From Thermodesulfobacteriota bacterium (GTDB taxonomy: Bacteria > Desulfobacterota > WTBG01 > CAIYCZ01 > CAIRTM01), in contig JANQFE010000134.1 in NCBI GenBank assembly GCA_028278025.1, forward strand, positions 1 to 64,000: 64,000 bases of DNA. Reading direction: 5' to 3'. Position numbers and translations under genes: made by a program. Every line of letters begins with the position of its first letter. Positions within the stretch are counted from its first letter, which is position 1. The notes under the pieces were generated by a model, which was given only the letters and a program-made list of their open reading frames with translations, did no database searches and was not told the origin of the DNA. Shown one piece after another: positions 7,369 to 16,356 of the stretch.

Positions 7369-8013
7369 TTACATTTCCGGTTCATCATCCTGCAGAATAT
7401 CAGGCGTCAGCAATATTACCAGTTCCGTAATCTTAGCCTGCCTCGGCCTGCCCTTGAAAAGGTAGCTGATCAGCGGGATATCACCTAAAATAGTCAGCCG
7501 GTTACTGTCGTTTATGTCCGTGGTAGCCTGAAATCCGCCCAGCAGAAGCGTTGTACCATCCGCTGCAAACGTTGTCAGGCTTGTCTCCTGAAGCGTGATA
7601 TCATCACTTGCAGAGATAATCCCAAGGTACAGGTTTACATAGCTGGTCCCGAAAGTCTGATCCATTGCATCACCTTTGGTAATCACACCGTTTGAATCCA
7701 TATCAGGAGCAAGTACTATATTCAATTCTTCTTCCGTTTCATCCTGGGAAAAAACATTCAGATTAAGCACATCAATTGCAAGCTGCTCAGTTGAATCCTG
7801 GGTCACCTCGGCAAGCATGGTGCCGACAAGCACTTGCTGAACAGTCTGCAGAGCTGCCTGTTCACGTTTCTTGGCAACATCTGATTGAATGATCATACCC
7901 TCAACAGCAAGGGTAATGAAATCATCTGCCGGAGGCTGTATAACGCAGCTGTAAAAACCAAGACAGACAAAACACACTATACCAAGCAACCATACAGTCT
8001 TATGCTTTCTCAT
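7369..8013 (-). CDS. Lipoprotein with a C-terminal secretin-type domain
   Basis: 214 residues. The N-terminus is a lipoprotein signal (about residues 1-22, ending FYSC). The C-terminal third (GTTLLLGGF, then ILGDIPLISYLFKGRPRQ and ELVILLTPDIL) is the conserved end of type II/III secretion secretins and PilQ, where the GDIP-LFK block forms part of the beta-barrel gate. A complete secretin is two to three times longer and has N0/N1 domains; here they are absent, so this is a mini-secretin or a secretin-derived lipoprotein. It has a perfect GGAGG ribosome site. No other pilus or secretion gene is nearby. Function unknown. Confidence 0.7.
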   Translation of the reverse strand: MRKHKTVWLLGIVCFVCLGFYSCVIQPPADDFITLAVEGMIIQSDVAKKREQAALQTVQQVLVGTMLAEVTQDSTEQLAIDVLNLNVFSQDETEEELNIVLAPDMDSNGVITKGDAMDQTFGTSYVNLYLGIISASDDITLQETSLTTFAADGTTLLLGGFQATTDINDSNRLTILGDIPLISYLFKGRPRQAKITELVILLTPDILQDDEPEM

Positions 8014-8079
8014 ATGTCCTCCTTTCTTTAACAGTATTGTTCAGAACGAAACCGCAATTATACTGATTAATTCTACTTA

Positions 8080-8108
8080 ATTATTTGACAAACAATGGCT
8101 ATTGTCAA
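8080..8108 (-). promoter_or_regulatory. Sigma-70 promoter with overlapping dyad, upstream of the secretin-like gene
   Basis: On the minus strand TTGACA (8108-8103) and AATAAT (8085-8080) are separated by 17 bp. The same bases form an inverted repeat TTGACAA...TTGTCAA (arms near 8108-8102 and 8091-8085), which could be an operator covering the promoter. Confidence 0.5.
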
Positions 8109-8332
8109 TCTGGAGAGAATAAAAAAGGAAATGCTCAAATATACAAAAGGCAGAAAGAGAAAAAAGGAGGGGTCCAAAACTCTTTCTGCCTTATATAGTA
8201 AATGTCCTGAGCCAGGACATTTAAGTATATGTTAAATATGAATTTTAAATGTAAATAAAATATTACCGAATTGTAAATAAAGTGTAAATTATTACCCTGT
8301 CAACAATTGAAGCCGTCCAGGGTGTACCCAGC
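8109..8332. terminator. Gap with two strong hairpins between the secretin-like and selenoprotein genes
   Basis: The larger hairpin (8149-8190) has an 11-bp perfect stem GGCAGAAAGAG/CTCTTTCTGCC with TTTTG following on the minus strand, so it can end transcription of the upstream DsbA-like gene. A second one (8199-8223) has a 10-bp stem TAAATGTCCT/AGGACATTTA and a 5-nt loop. No coding potential was seen in between. Confidence 0.55.
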
Positions 8333-8926
8333 CTAAAGCTGCCGCAGTTTTGCTTTAAAAACCTCCAAAGGCTGCGCACCGACAATGGAGTAGTGCTGTT
8401 CAATAATGAATACCGGAACAGCGGTAATACCGAATTCATAGGCTTCTTGAGCAGACCTGTGGAGCTGCGCTGCATAGCGCTGCTGCTGCAAAGCAGTCTG
8501 CAATTCTTTTGCATCGAGGCCCACTTTGCCGGCAATCGTTCCCAGGACATCAGAATTTCCAATGTCCTGTAGTTCGGTAAAATATGAACGCAACAGGGCC
8601 TCGTGAAATTCATCAAATTTGCCCTGGTCCCGGGCATATTCGGCTGCCTGCAGTGCCAATTTCGAGTTGGCAAGCAGGGTAACATTACCGAATTCAATAC
8701 CAAACTGAGCTCCTTTCATTCGAAGGTCCCTGTACATCTCTTCCCAGTCAATGTGAGGCAGACGTTCAGCAAGCAGGACACCTGCCGGTGGAGTTTCAGG
8801 ATGAATTTCATAGCCCAGCCACTCGTCCACGATATCAAATTCTTCTTTGAGAGTATCGACAATACCTTTGCCGACATAGCAGAAGGGTCAGATATAATCT
8901 GAAAATATGCGCACTGAAATACTCAT
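8333..8926 (-). CDS. DsbA/FrnE-family thioredoxin-fold oxidoreductase, probable selenoprotein (UGA at codon 13)
   Basis: The region 8333-8830 encodes the body of a FrnE-like DsbA protein. Extending the same frame upstream gives MSISVRIFSDYI, then UGA (8890-8888), then PFCYVGKGIVDTLKEEFD, that is an active site U-P-F-C where the family has C-P-F/W-C. The ATG at 8926 has a GAGGG ribosome site about 8 bp upstream, and the frame is otherwise uninterrupted for 197 codons, the usual family length. The cis-Pro loop (GITAVPVFII, about residues 158-167) is present. Immediately after the UGA a small stem-loop can form (CCUU/AAGG and UGC/GCA around a 7-nt loop), in the position of a bacterial SECIS. Selenocysteine at the attacking Cys is known in other thioredoxin-fold proteins. 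A nonsense mutation is the alternative. Confidence 0.75.
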
Positions 8927-9111
8927 GTGGCGGCCCTCTTAATTGTTAAAAAGTATTTAGACATTCGGCAGTAAGGTAACTATTGCAGTTAACAACCCGG
9001 TATTTAAAGACTGAACTGCATCTCCGCTCAAGCGGGAATGACAAGCAACTGTATAGTATGTTATGGTTCAAACAACAGACTGTCATTTATTCCAAAAATA
9101 CTACTTCTTGT

Positions 9112-10965
9112 TTAGCGTGCACACGGAATCGTAATGGAAAAAGCAGTCCCCTTACCGGGCCGGCTTTCAATATTGATAAACCCATTATAACGATTCACAA
9201 TACTTTTCACTATAGGCAATCCGAGACCGGTACCATCCTGAACTATTTTTTTTGCCCGGGCTGTACGGTGGAATTCATCAAAAATCTTGTCGATTTCAGC
9301 GGGTTCGATACCGATGCCCGTATCCTTAACAAGAATGCTGATGTGCTCGGCATTACGCTGCAGCGCAAACTCAACCCGGCCACCCTCCGGCGTATAGCGC
9401 AGTGCATTCTCTAGCAGGTTTGAGAAAAGACGCTGAAAATCTCCCGGGGTTTCCCGGTATACAAGCGGGGCCGGCGGCGAAATGTATTTAATTGAGACTC
9501 CTTTTTTCTGGAAGAGCATTTCAAAAAGCTTTACTGTTTCCTGGGCTACTTCATCAAGTCGTATGCCAACCGGATTCTGGTCCTGAGCAGTTGCCTGACC
9601 TTCGGCAAGGCTGAGAACATCCTTGATAAGCACCAGAAGCTGTTCCTGTTTGGCAATACACCGCTTTAGAATGTCTTGCTGTTTTTGAGAAATATCCCCG
9701 GCATACCCTTCTGTCACAGCAGACAAAAGGCTCTGTACGGCAAATACCGGAGCCCTCAGGTCATGACTCATTTTGTGAGCCAGCAGGATATTTTTTTTGT
9801 TTGTCTTTTCCAGCTTCCGCCAGGTTTTGACATTATCCAGGCTCACCGCCACGTCGTTTGCCAGTATCTTTAAGAACGAAATCTCATCAGTAGTGAATCG
9901 CCGCGGCTCTGCTGAATAGAGTCTCAAGTCGCCTTTGACCTCACCCTTGTAGGCCAATGGTATGGAAACAATTGATCTAACACCCTCCTCAACAGCCTCC
10001 CGGGGATACACAATACGCGGGTCGGTCTGAACATCTTCTACCATAACAACTTCATCAAAGTTCCTGGGGAAAATGCCATCGCCCCTTTTAACCGGGCCTT
10101 TATTTAAAAAAGTTTCAGACAATCCGAATGATGCCGTGGGGGCAAGCTCTTCTTCAGCTTCACGCACAAGGCGTATAATCGCACCCTTGGCGTGCATAAT
10201 ACGGGTGCTCTCCTGGGCAATTATATCAAGTATGGCGTCAATATCATTGCGTGAAGCCATCGTTTTGGTAGTTTCATACAGCGTTTCCATCCTTGTTAGA
10301 GATTCCTGCAGCCTCCGGCTCAACAGAAGCACATCATTCTCTCTCTCCCTGAAACGGGTCATGATGGATGTTGCCAGAAACGTAGCCGTAAAAAGAATAA
10401 AAGCATAAATACTAAAGGCAAACAGGAGTGTTATCAGGTTGAGCTCTTGAAAGCTGGTTCCGAGCCATGAAGTTGTCGATGAGAAATCCACAAGAAAATT
10501 TTCCAGAAAAAAAAGAGTACCCAGACCCATCAGGGACAGCATCGTGTATACATAACAGTGCCGGGGACGAAAAATCATCGCATTGATAATCACATGGAGT
10601 ATGAAAAAAAAGATTAAGGGGCTAAAAACTCCGCCGGTCAGGTGAACAATAATAAGTAAGGCTATCCAGTCCAAAAGCACCTGAAGGCGAGTAGAATACA
10701 GCGGTCCTTTTGAGCTCTGACCGCTTTTAGTCTGCGAAAAGATAAAAAAAACAAGATTGTAAAGGAATAAAATCAGGCATACGCTGTAGAGAATTCTGAC
10801 CGGCAGAAGATTCGGGGCCAGCACTGAAAAAAAAAGTGCCAGCAGAAAAAAAACTGCCACAGCAACCCACCTCAACCGGATAAGCCAGGAAGATACAACA
10901 GCAAATTCACCCGTATGGAAGGTGCCGGGTAACAGATATGAACGCAGCAAAGAACTTATAAACAA
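9112..10965 (-). CDS. Membrane sensor histidine kinase with GAF domain
   Basis: 617 residues. The N-terminal 200 residues hold about six hydrophobic segments, followed by a coiled coil (about 205-240), a GAF domain (about 240-375), a HisKA dimerisation domain with the phosphorylated His in HKMSHDLRAPV (about residue 401) and a HATPase domain with N box ENALRYTPEGG, G1 VKDTGIGI and G2 DGTGLGLPIV. A TTG start at 10965 with GAGGA eight bases upstream is the best supported. No response regulator is adjacent; the receiver protein at 16859-17236 on the other side of the hydrogenase operon is a conceivable partner, but that is guesswork. Confidence 0.85.
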   Translation of the reverse strand: MFISSLLRSYLLPGTFHTGEFAVVSSWLIRLRWVAVAVFFLLALFFSVLAPNLLPVRILYSVCLILFLYNLVFFIFSQTKSGQSSKGPLYSTRLQVLLDWIALLIIVHLTGGVFSPLIFFFILHVIINAMIFRPRHCYVYTMLSLMGLGTLFFLENFLVDFSSTTSWLGTSFQELNLITLLFAFSIYAFILFTATFLATSIMTRFRERENDVLLLSRRLQESLTRMETLYETTKTMASRNDIDAILDIIAQESTRIMHAKGAIIRLVREAEEELAPTASFGLSETFLNKGPVKRGDGIFPRNFDEVVMVEDVQTDPRIVYPREAVEEGVRSIVSIPLAYKGEVKGDLRLYSAEPRRFTTDEISFLKILANDVAVSLDNVKTWRKLEKTNKKNILLAHKMSHDLRAPVFAVQSLLSAVTEGYAGDISQKQQDILKRCIAKQEQLLVLIKDVLSLAEGQATAQDQNPVGIRLDEVAQETVKLFEMLFQKKGVSIKYISPPAPLVYRETPGDFQRLFSNLLENALRYTPEGGRVEFALQRNAEHISILVKDTGIGIEPAEIDKIFDEFHRTARAKKIVQDGTGLGLPIVKSIVNRYNGFINIESRPGKGTAFSITIPCAR

Positions 10966-11302
10966 GAAAGAATCCTCTTTTCAGTTCACCCTGTATTGTG
11001 CCGGTGTAGTTTGGGTCCGACAACATACGGCCGGCTAACTAAGTTCACTCGCAGTATAGGACAAAACAAGACCGTACAAGCAATGTTTTATAAAAAAAGC
11101 AAGGTATACAACTACCATAAAACACCTTTGCGGGCAACGGGCTTTTAGGCAACGCACTAAGCACCAATCGTTTAGCCCTTGTGCAAAATAATGGCTCTCT
11201 TTGAGAGACGTTGATTGTCATGGGGCGGCAAAATGTTATTATTATAAAGTATTTAAGATCAGTAAAATGTTTAAAAAAATAAGCAATTTCAAATGTTTAT
11301 TT

Positions 11303-11407
11303 AATTGTCACAATGTCTAAGCTGCAATATGCATATGCGTTGTAATTGTCAATATGGTCAGAGGATCAACGAAATACATACAGGGTATTGTCAAATTGTC
11401 ATAATGG
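11303..11407 (+). promoter_or_regulatory. Three repeated elements, candidate upstream activator sites for the hox promoter
   Basis: The motif AATTGTCANNATGG (with one variant base) occurs at 11303-11316 (AATTGTCACAATGT), 11344-11357 and 11394-11407. The first contains a perfect dyad ATTGT-C-ACAAT. Spacings of 41 and 50 bp put the sites on similar faces of the helix. They lie about 125-230 bp upstream of the expected sigma-54 start, the usual place for enhancer-binding-protein sites. Confidence 0.5.
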
Positions 11408-11506
11408 TATCTATAGTGTGACAGTATACTGTGGCAGAAGCACCCCTTAACAATAAAAAATAAAGTTTTTTCATAGGTTTGATTTGCAAACTATTCCGGT
11501 CTTGCC

Positions 11507-11522
11507 TGGCACATGATTTGCT
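11507..11522 (+). promoter_or_regulatory. Sigma-54 (RpoN) promoter of the hox operon
   Basis: TGGCACATGATTTGCT matches the -24/-12 consensus TGGCAC-N5-TTGCW exactly. The start would be near 11533, giving a leader of about 240 nt before hoxF. Sigma-54 control is known for other hydrogenase operons. Confidence 0.75.
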
Positions 11523-11773
11523 AATTATATTAACCGAATAAATAGATTGCTCCAGGCACGTTCGGTGGTATAATAATAAATAATACTTCTGTGATTGTGC
11601 CGGTGCCGTACTGCAAAGCATCATTCAGGGTTGTCGGATTGTTTTTAATATACTGTTCCACTACACTGCCATTTCGGAACATGGTTGGATTAAAAAACTT
11701 TGCATACCAGCCCAACCATAAAAACAATCACCACAGAATGAAAACAACTAATTAACCGTATATGAGGTGGCGA

Positions 11774-13594
11774 ATGAGTAAAGAGGTAGCAACCGCAGTT
11801 AAAACTATATGTACACAATGCAATAATGACCGTTCTCGCATGATGGATATTGTACGAGCCGTGCAGGAACAGTTCAGCTGCGTCTCGGATGAAGCAATTG
11901 ATGTGATTGCCCGGCAAGTTTCCACACCGCGCGTAGAGGTTGAGAGCACCGTTTCTTTTTATACTTTTCTCTCTAAGACACCAAAAGGCAAGATTGTAAT
12001 AAGACTGTGCAATGATATCATCGACCGCATGAACGGCTTCGACGTCATAGCAAATGCCTTTAAACAGGAACTGGGAATCAATTTCGGCGAGACGACTCCT
12101 GACGGCAAGATATCTCTTGAGCATACCGCCTGTATCGGTATGTGTGACCAGGCCCCTGCAGCACTCATAAACAATGTCGTCGTAACAGATCTTTCCAGTG
12201 ACAAAGTCCGTAGTATTGTAAAAACACTGAAAGAAACCGGTGATCCCCAGAAACTGGTTTCCCGCCTCGGTGACGGCAACAATGCCAACGACCTGGTAAA
12301 GGCCATGGTGCACAATAACATCCGCAAAAAAGGCGATGTCGTCTTTGCCTTTTCCGAATTCACGCCTAATGCCGGTCTGGAAAAAGCCCTTGCCATGAGT
12401 CCGGTGGAAGTCATCAATGAAGTCAATACTGCTCGACTGCGTGGCAGAGGCGGTGCAGGTTTTCCTGCCGGAATGAAGTGGGAATTTACACGCAACGCTG
12501 AGAGTGGAGAAAAATATATTATCTGTAATGCCGACGAAGGTGAGCCCGGCACATTCAAGGACCGGGTTATACTGACCGAGCTTCCTGATCGTCTGTTTGA
12601 GGGTATGACCATTGCCGGGTATGCTATCGGGGCTGAAAACGGTATCTTATATCTAAGAGGTGAATATGCATACCTGTATGATTTTCTGTCCCAAATGCTT
12701 AATGAACGCCGCCGGCAGGGGCTCTTGGGCACCGACATCCTCGGTAAAAAAGGACTTAATTTCGACATTCGTATCCAGATGGGAGCAGGTGCTTACATTT
12801 GTGGAGAGGAAACTGCTCTGATCAGTTCCTGCGAAGGGCTGCGGGGTGATCCCAAAAACCGCCCGCCGTTTCCTGCCCAGGAAGGCTATTTAAAGAATCC
12901 CACCTGCGTTAACAATGTAGAAACCTTCTGCTGTGTAGTTTCCATCCTGGACAAAGGCGCTGCCTGGTTTTCTGAAATAGGAACAAAGCAAAGTCACGGG
13001 ACAAAACTCCTGAGCGTTTCCGGTGATTGCCAAAGCCCTGGTGTGTATGAACTCCCCTTCGGCATAACAGTAAACGAGTTGCTGAAAGAAGTCGGTGCCC
13101 CAAATGCAGCAGCAGTGCAAATCGGCGGACCTTCCGGCCAGATGATCTGCAAAGATGATTTCAACAGGACAATCTGTTATGACGATCTTGCCACAGGCGG
13201 GTCTGTTATGGTTTTCGGCCCTGAGCGCAATATTCTTGACGTTGTTGATTACTTTATGGAATTCTTTATTGAAGAAAGCTGTGGTTACTGTACCCCCTGC
13301 CGGGCGGGTAATGTACTGTTAAAACAGTATCTTGAAAAAATTATTGACGGTAAAGGCGAGCCTTGCGACCTTGAAGTGCTGCAGGATCTGGGTGAAACCG
13401 TCAAGACTGCCAGCCGTTGCGGACTCGGCCAGACATCCGCTAACCCTATCCTTACCACGTTGAAGAATTTCCGTTCAGCATATGAGGCTCTTGTTAAAAA
13501 GTCAAAAGACGGCATGCAGCCCTCTTTTGACATACAGGCGGTCTTGCAGGAGTCTCAAGATATAGCAGGCAGAAAATCAGTTCATTTTTCATAA
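11774..13594 (+). CDS. hoxF: NAD-linked [NiFe] hydrogenase diaphorase subunit, HoxE-HoxF fusion
   Basis: 606 residues from the ATG at 11774, chosen for the GAGGTGG ribosome site just upstream. The N-terminal 160 residues are a HoxE/NuoE-type thioredoxin-like 2Fe-2S domain (Cys in RLCND and in ACIGMCDQAPA). The NuoF-like part has the NADH-binding LRGRGGAGFPAG, the FMN site CNADEGEPGTFKDR and the 4Fe-4S motif ESCGYCTPCRAGN. It oxidises or reduces NAD at FMN and passes electrons to the hydrogenase module. The fused EF arrangement equals that of the soluble hydrogenase HoxF of Cupriavidus. First gene of the operon; hoxU follows after 13 bp. Confidence 0.9.
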   Translation: MSKEVATAVKTICTQCNNDRSRMMDIVRAVQEQFSCVSDEAIDVIARQVSTPRVEVESTVSFYTFLSKTPKGKIVIRLCNDIIDRMNGFDVIANAFKQELGINFGETTPDGKISLEHTACIGMCDQAPAALINNVVVTDLSSDKVRSIVKTLKETGDPQKLVSRLGDGNNANDLVKAMVHNNIRKKGDVVFAFSEFTPNAGLEKALAMSPVEVINEVNTARLRGRGGAGFPAGMKWEFTRNAESGEKYIICNADEGEPGTFKDRVILTELPDRLFEGMTIAGYAIGAENGILYLRGEYAYLYDFLSQMLNERRRQGLLGTDILGKKGLNFDIRIQMGAGAYICGEETALISSCEGLRGDPKNRPPFPAQEGYLKNPTCVNNVETFCCVVSILDKGAAWFSEIGTKQSHGTKLLSVSGDCQSPGVYELPFGITVNELLKEVGAPNAAAVQIGGPSGQMICKDDFNRTICYDDLATGGSVMVFGPERNILDVVDYFMEFFIEESCGYCTPCRAGNVLLKQYLEKIIDGKGEPCDLEVLQDLGETVKTASRCGLGQTSANPILTTLKNFRSAYEALVKKSKDGMQPSFDIQAVLQESQDIAGRKSVHFS

Positions 13595-13607
13595 TAGAGG
13601 AACAGCG

Positions 13608-14309
13608 ATGAGTACAACAATTACGTTTATCATTGATGAAGTCGAAGTAAAGGCCCAAAAGGGCCAAACAATTCTGGAAGCAGCAGATGAAGCGGGCATC
13701 TACATTCCCCGGCTGTGTGCCATGAAAGACCTTACCCCCTTTGGCAGCTGCAGGGTATGTACTGTGCTGGTAAATGGCCGTCCGCAGGCTGCCTGTACCC
13801 AGCCGGTTGCGCCGGGTATTGTGGTAGAGAACAATACCGAGAAACTGCTGAATATTCGCAAAAATATAATAGAAATGCTTTTTGTTGAAGGTAATCATTT
13901 CTGCATGTTCTGCGAAAAAAGCGGCAACTGTGAACTCCAGGCCCTGGCCTACCGTTTAGGAATTGATGCACCGGCATTTCCGTATCAATTCCCCAAAAGA
14001 GAAATTGATGCGACCCATCGGGATATTTTTATTGACCGCAACCGCTGTATCCTGTGCGCCAGATGTGTGCGGGCCTCCCGCGATCTTGACGGCAAAAATG
14101 TTTTTCAATTTATCGGACGCGGCCCGGAAAAACGGATTGCAGTCAATGCCCAAATTAAATTATCAGACACCGACATCAACCTGACGGACAAGGCAGTTGA
14201 CGTCTGTCCGGTGGGTGCAATTTTGCGCAAACGGGTAGGCTACAAGGTGCCTGTAGGGCAGCGCTTATATGATCACAAACCGATAGGATCTGAGATTGAA
14301 ACACGCTAA
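13608..14309 (+). CDS. hoxU: NAD-linked hydrogenase diaphorase iron-sulfur subunit HoxU
   Basis: 233 residues homologous to the N-terminal part of NuoG. Domains in order: 2Fe-2S ferredoxin (Cys in RLCAM, GSCRVC and AACTQ, residues about 36-65), the His-Cys3 4Fe-4S segment HFCMFCEKSGNC (about 100-112), and a 4Fe-4S pair with RCILCARCVRAS (about 146-157) and VCPVGAI. It wires HoxF to HoxYH. An AGAGGAACAGCGATG ribosome site supports the start. Co-transcribed with neighbours by spacing. Confidence 0.9.
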   Translation: MSTTITFIIDEVEVKAQKGQTILEAADEAGIYIPRLCAMKDLTPFGSCRVCTVLVNGRPQAACTQPVAPGIVVENNTEKLLNIRKNIIEMLFVEGNHFCMFCEKSGNCELQALAYRLGIDAPAFPYQFPKREIDATHRDIFIDRNRCILCARCVRASRDLDGKNVFQFIGRGPEKRIAVNAQIKLSDTDINLTDKAVDVCPVGAILRKRVGYKVPVGQRLYDHKPIGSEIETR

Positions 14310-14341
14310 GTTAAAGAATCAAACTAATGAGGAGTAAATAA

Positions 14342-14887
14342 ATGGAAAAACCAAAAGTTGCAACCACTTCCCTGGCAGGCTGTTTTGGTTGTCACATGTC
14401 GCTGCTTGATATCGACGATCGCATCCTGAAATTGATCGAACTGGTTGATTTTGACAAATCTCCCGTAGATGACATAAAGGAATTTACCGGTCGGTGCCTT
14501 GTTGGATTGGTAGAGGGTGGCTGTGCAAATGAGGAAAACGTGCGTGTGCTGCAGGATTTTCGCAAACATTGTGACCTGCTCATCTCTGTTGGTGATTGCG
14601 CAACGATGGGTGGTTTGCCGGCCATGCGCAATAACGTACCGCTGAAAGAGTGTCTGGAGGAAGCCTTTATAAACGGCCCCTCAGTCTATAACCCCAGTGG
14701 TAAAGTGCCCAATGATCCCGAAATACCGCTCCTGCTCAATCAAGTGTACCCCTGTCATGAGGTGGTCAAGATTGATTATCATATTCCCGGCTGCCCCCCC
14801 TCCGCAGATACTCTCTGGGAAATACTGGTTGCCCTGTTAAACAATAAGCCCATTGATTTACCGTACGAATTAATTAAGTACGACTGA
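14342..14887 (+). CDS. hoxY: NAD-linked [NiFe] hydrogenase small subunit HoxY
   Basis: 181 residues, the short small-subunit form without a Tat signal, so the enzyme is cytoplasmic. The proximal 4Fe-4S ligands are visible: CFGCH (about residues 15-19), GGCAN, GDCATMGG and the C-terminal PGCPP. Start ATG at 14342 has GAGGAG about 8 bp upstream. It partners HoxH. Confidence 0.9.
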   Translation: MEKPKVATTSLAGCFGCHMSLLDIDDRILKLIELVDFDKSPVDDIKEFTGRCLVGLVEGGCANEENVRVLQDFRKHCDLLISVGDCATMGGLPAMRNNVPLKECLEEAFINGPSVYNPSGKVPNDPEIPLLLNQVYPCHEVVKIDYHIPGCPPSADTLWEILVALLNNKPIDLPYELIKYD

Positions 14888-14910
14888 TTTTAAACATAAG
14901 GAGGTAGCAT

Positions 14911-16356
14911 ATGGCTACGGCTGCTAACAATCTAAAAACAGTTCATATCGAGCCGATCACCCGCGTTGAGGGTCACGGCAAAGTTTCTATTCAGCTTGAT
15001 GAAAACAACCAGGTCCAGCAGGCCCGCCTGCACGTTGTAGAGTTTCGGGGCTTTGAGCGTTTCGTGCAGGGACGCCCTTTTTGGGAAGCACCTGTGCTTG
15101 TACAGCGTCTGTGCGGCATTTGTCCGGTCAGCCATCACCTGGCTGCTGCCAAGGCCATGGATATTATTGTGGGAGGTGAAAACCTGACCCCTACTGCCGA
15201 AAAAATGCGCCGGCTGATGCATTACGGCCAGTTTTTTCAGTCGCATGCCCTGCATTTCTTTCACCTGGTTTCCCCTGATCTGCTTTTTGGCTTTGATGCT
15301 GATCCGGCTATACGCAATGTTATCGGGGTTGCTCAAAAACACCCTGATCTTGCGGTCCAGGGTGTTATGATGCGCAAATACGGGCAGGAAATTATTAAGG
15401 CTACGGCCGGAAAAAAGATTCACGGTACCGGCGCCATACCCGGCGGCATTAACAAGAACCTTTCCATTGAGGAACGCGATTCATTTCTTAAAGATCTTGA
15501 TCAAATGGTGCAGTGGTCCCGGGGTGCCCTGAAAATTGCTAAAGATTATACTGTAGAAAACATTGAAAAATTGAAACCTTTTGGTTCCTTCGATTCTAAT
15601 CACATGGCCCTTGTTACTGATGACGGGGCAATGGATTTTTACCACGGCAATCTGCGTGCTATTGATGCCCAGGGCAACCGGATACTCGATGATATCGACT
15701 ATCAGAACTATCTTGATCACGTTGCCGAGGAGGTGCGCGACTGGTCCTATATGAAATTTCCGTTTATTAAGTCTCTTGGCCCTGAAAAGGGCTGGTATCG
15801 AGTCGGTCCGCTGGCGAGGATCAACTGCTGCGACTCTATTGACACTCCGGAAGCTGAAGAAGCCCGTAAGGAGTTCATGGCGGTAACCGATGGCAAGCCA
15901 AACAACATTACCATGGCTTACCACTGGGCCCGCATGGTTGAACTGCTGCACTCAATTGAAAAAATAAAAGAATTGCTTAACGATTCCGATCTGCAGGGCG
16001 AAGATCTGGTGGTCACCGGAGATCGTCGTGAAGAGGGCGTTGGTCTTGTCGAAGCTCCGCGGGGCACCCTGTTTCACCATTACAAAGTCGATCAGAACGA
16101 TCAGATCGTCATGGCAAATCTCATCGTCTCTACAACCAATAATAATGAATCCATGAACCAGGCCGTACAAAAAATAGCCCGCGATCATCTCTCCGGCACT
16201 ACCATCACGGAGGGGTTGTTGAATCATATAGAAGTCGGCATTCGCGCCTATGATCCCTGTTTATCCTGTGCAACGCACGCTATGGGCCAGATGCCGCTGA
16301 CCGTGGAACTGCTCGACTGTCAGGGAAATATGCTTGACAGGAAAAGCAAAAATTGA
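14911..16356 (+). CDS. hoxH: NAD-linked [NiFe] hydrogenase large subunit HoxH
   Basis: 481 residues. Both Ni-Fe ligand pairs are present: N-terminal RLCGICPVSH (about residues 66-75) and C-terminal DPCLSCATH followed by a 25-residue tail that would be removed after the His by the maturation protease. All four ligands are Cys, so there is no selenocysteine here even though the genome may use it. The motif RVEGHGK near residue 18 is conserved for the family. GGAGGTAGCAT gives a strong ribosome site. It splits or forms H2 in the cytoplasm, coupled to NAD(P). Confidence 0.92.
   Translation: MATAANNLKTVHIEPITRVEGHGKVSIQLDENNQVQQARLHVVEFRGFERFVQGRPFWEAPVLVQRLCGICPVSHHLAAAKAMDIIVGGENLTPTAEKMRRLMHYGQFFQSHALHFFHLVSPDLLFGFDADPAIRNVIGVAQKHPDLAVQGVMMRKYGQEIIKATAGKKIHGTGAIPGGINKNLSIEERDSFLKDLDQMVQWSRGALKIAKDYTVENIEKLKPFGSFDSNHMALVTDDGAMDFYHGNLRAIDAQGNRILDDIDYQNYLDHVAEEVRDWSYMKFPFIKSLGPEKGWYRVGPLARINCCDSIDTPEAEEARKEFMAVTDGKPNNITMAYHWARMVELLHSIEKIKELLNDSDLQGEDLVVTGDRREEGVGLVEAPRGTLFHHYKVDQNDQIVMANLIVSTTNNNESMNQAVQKIARDHLSGTTITEGLLNHIEVGIRAYDPCLSCATHAMGQMPLTVELLDCQGNMLDRKSKN

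Larger units (their letters stand above)
10966..11773. other. Long intergenic region between the histidine kinase and the hox operon
   Basis: About 800 bp with no convincing gene on either strand; short open frames here lack ribosome sites and family features. It holds the repeated dyads and sigma-54 promoter annotated separately. Confidence 0.6.

Noticed and set aside
8263-8703. Minus-strand frame overlapping the DsbA-like gene
   Set aside because: It is another frame of the same DNA; the DsbA-like frame has the conserved motifs.
11690-12313. Minus-strand frame of 207 codons across the start of hoxF
   Set aside because: It mirrors the clear HoxE-like coding sequence on the plus strand and has no domain of its own.
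14911-16356. Selenocysteine in the hydrogenase large subunit
   Set aside because: The C-terminal ligand motif is DPCLSCATH with Cys codons and the frame has no internal UGA.
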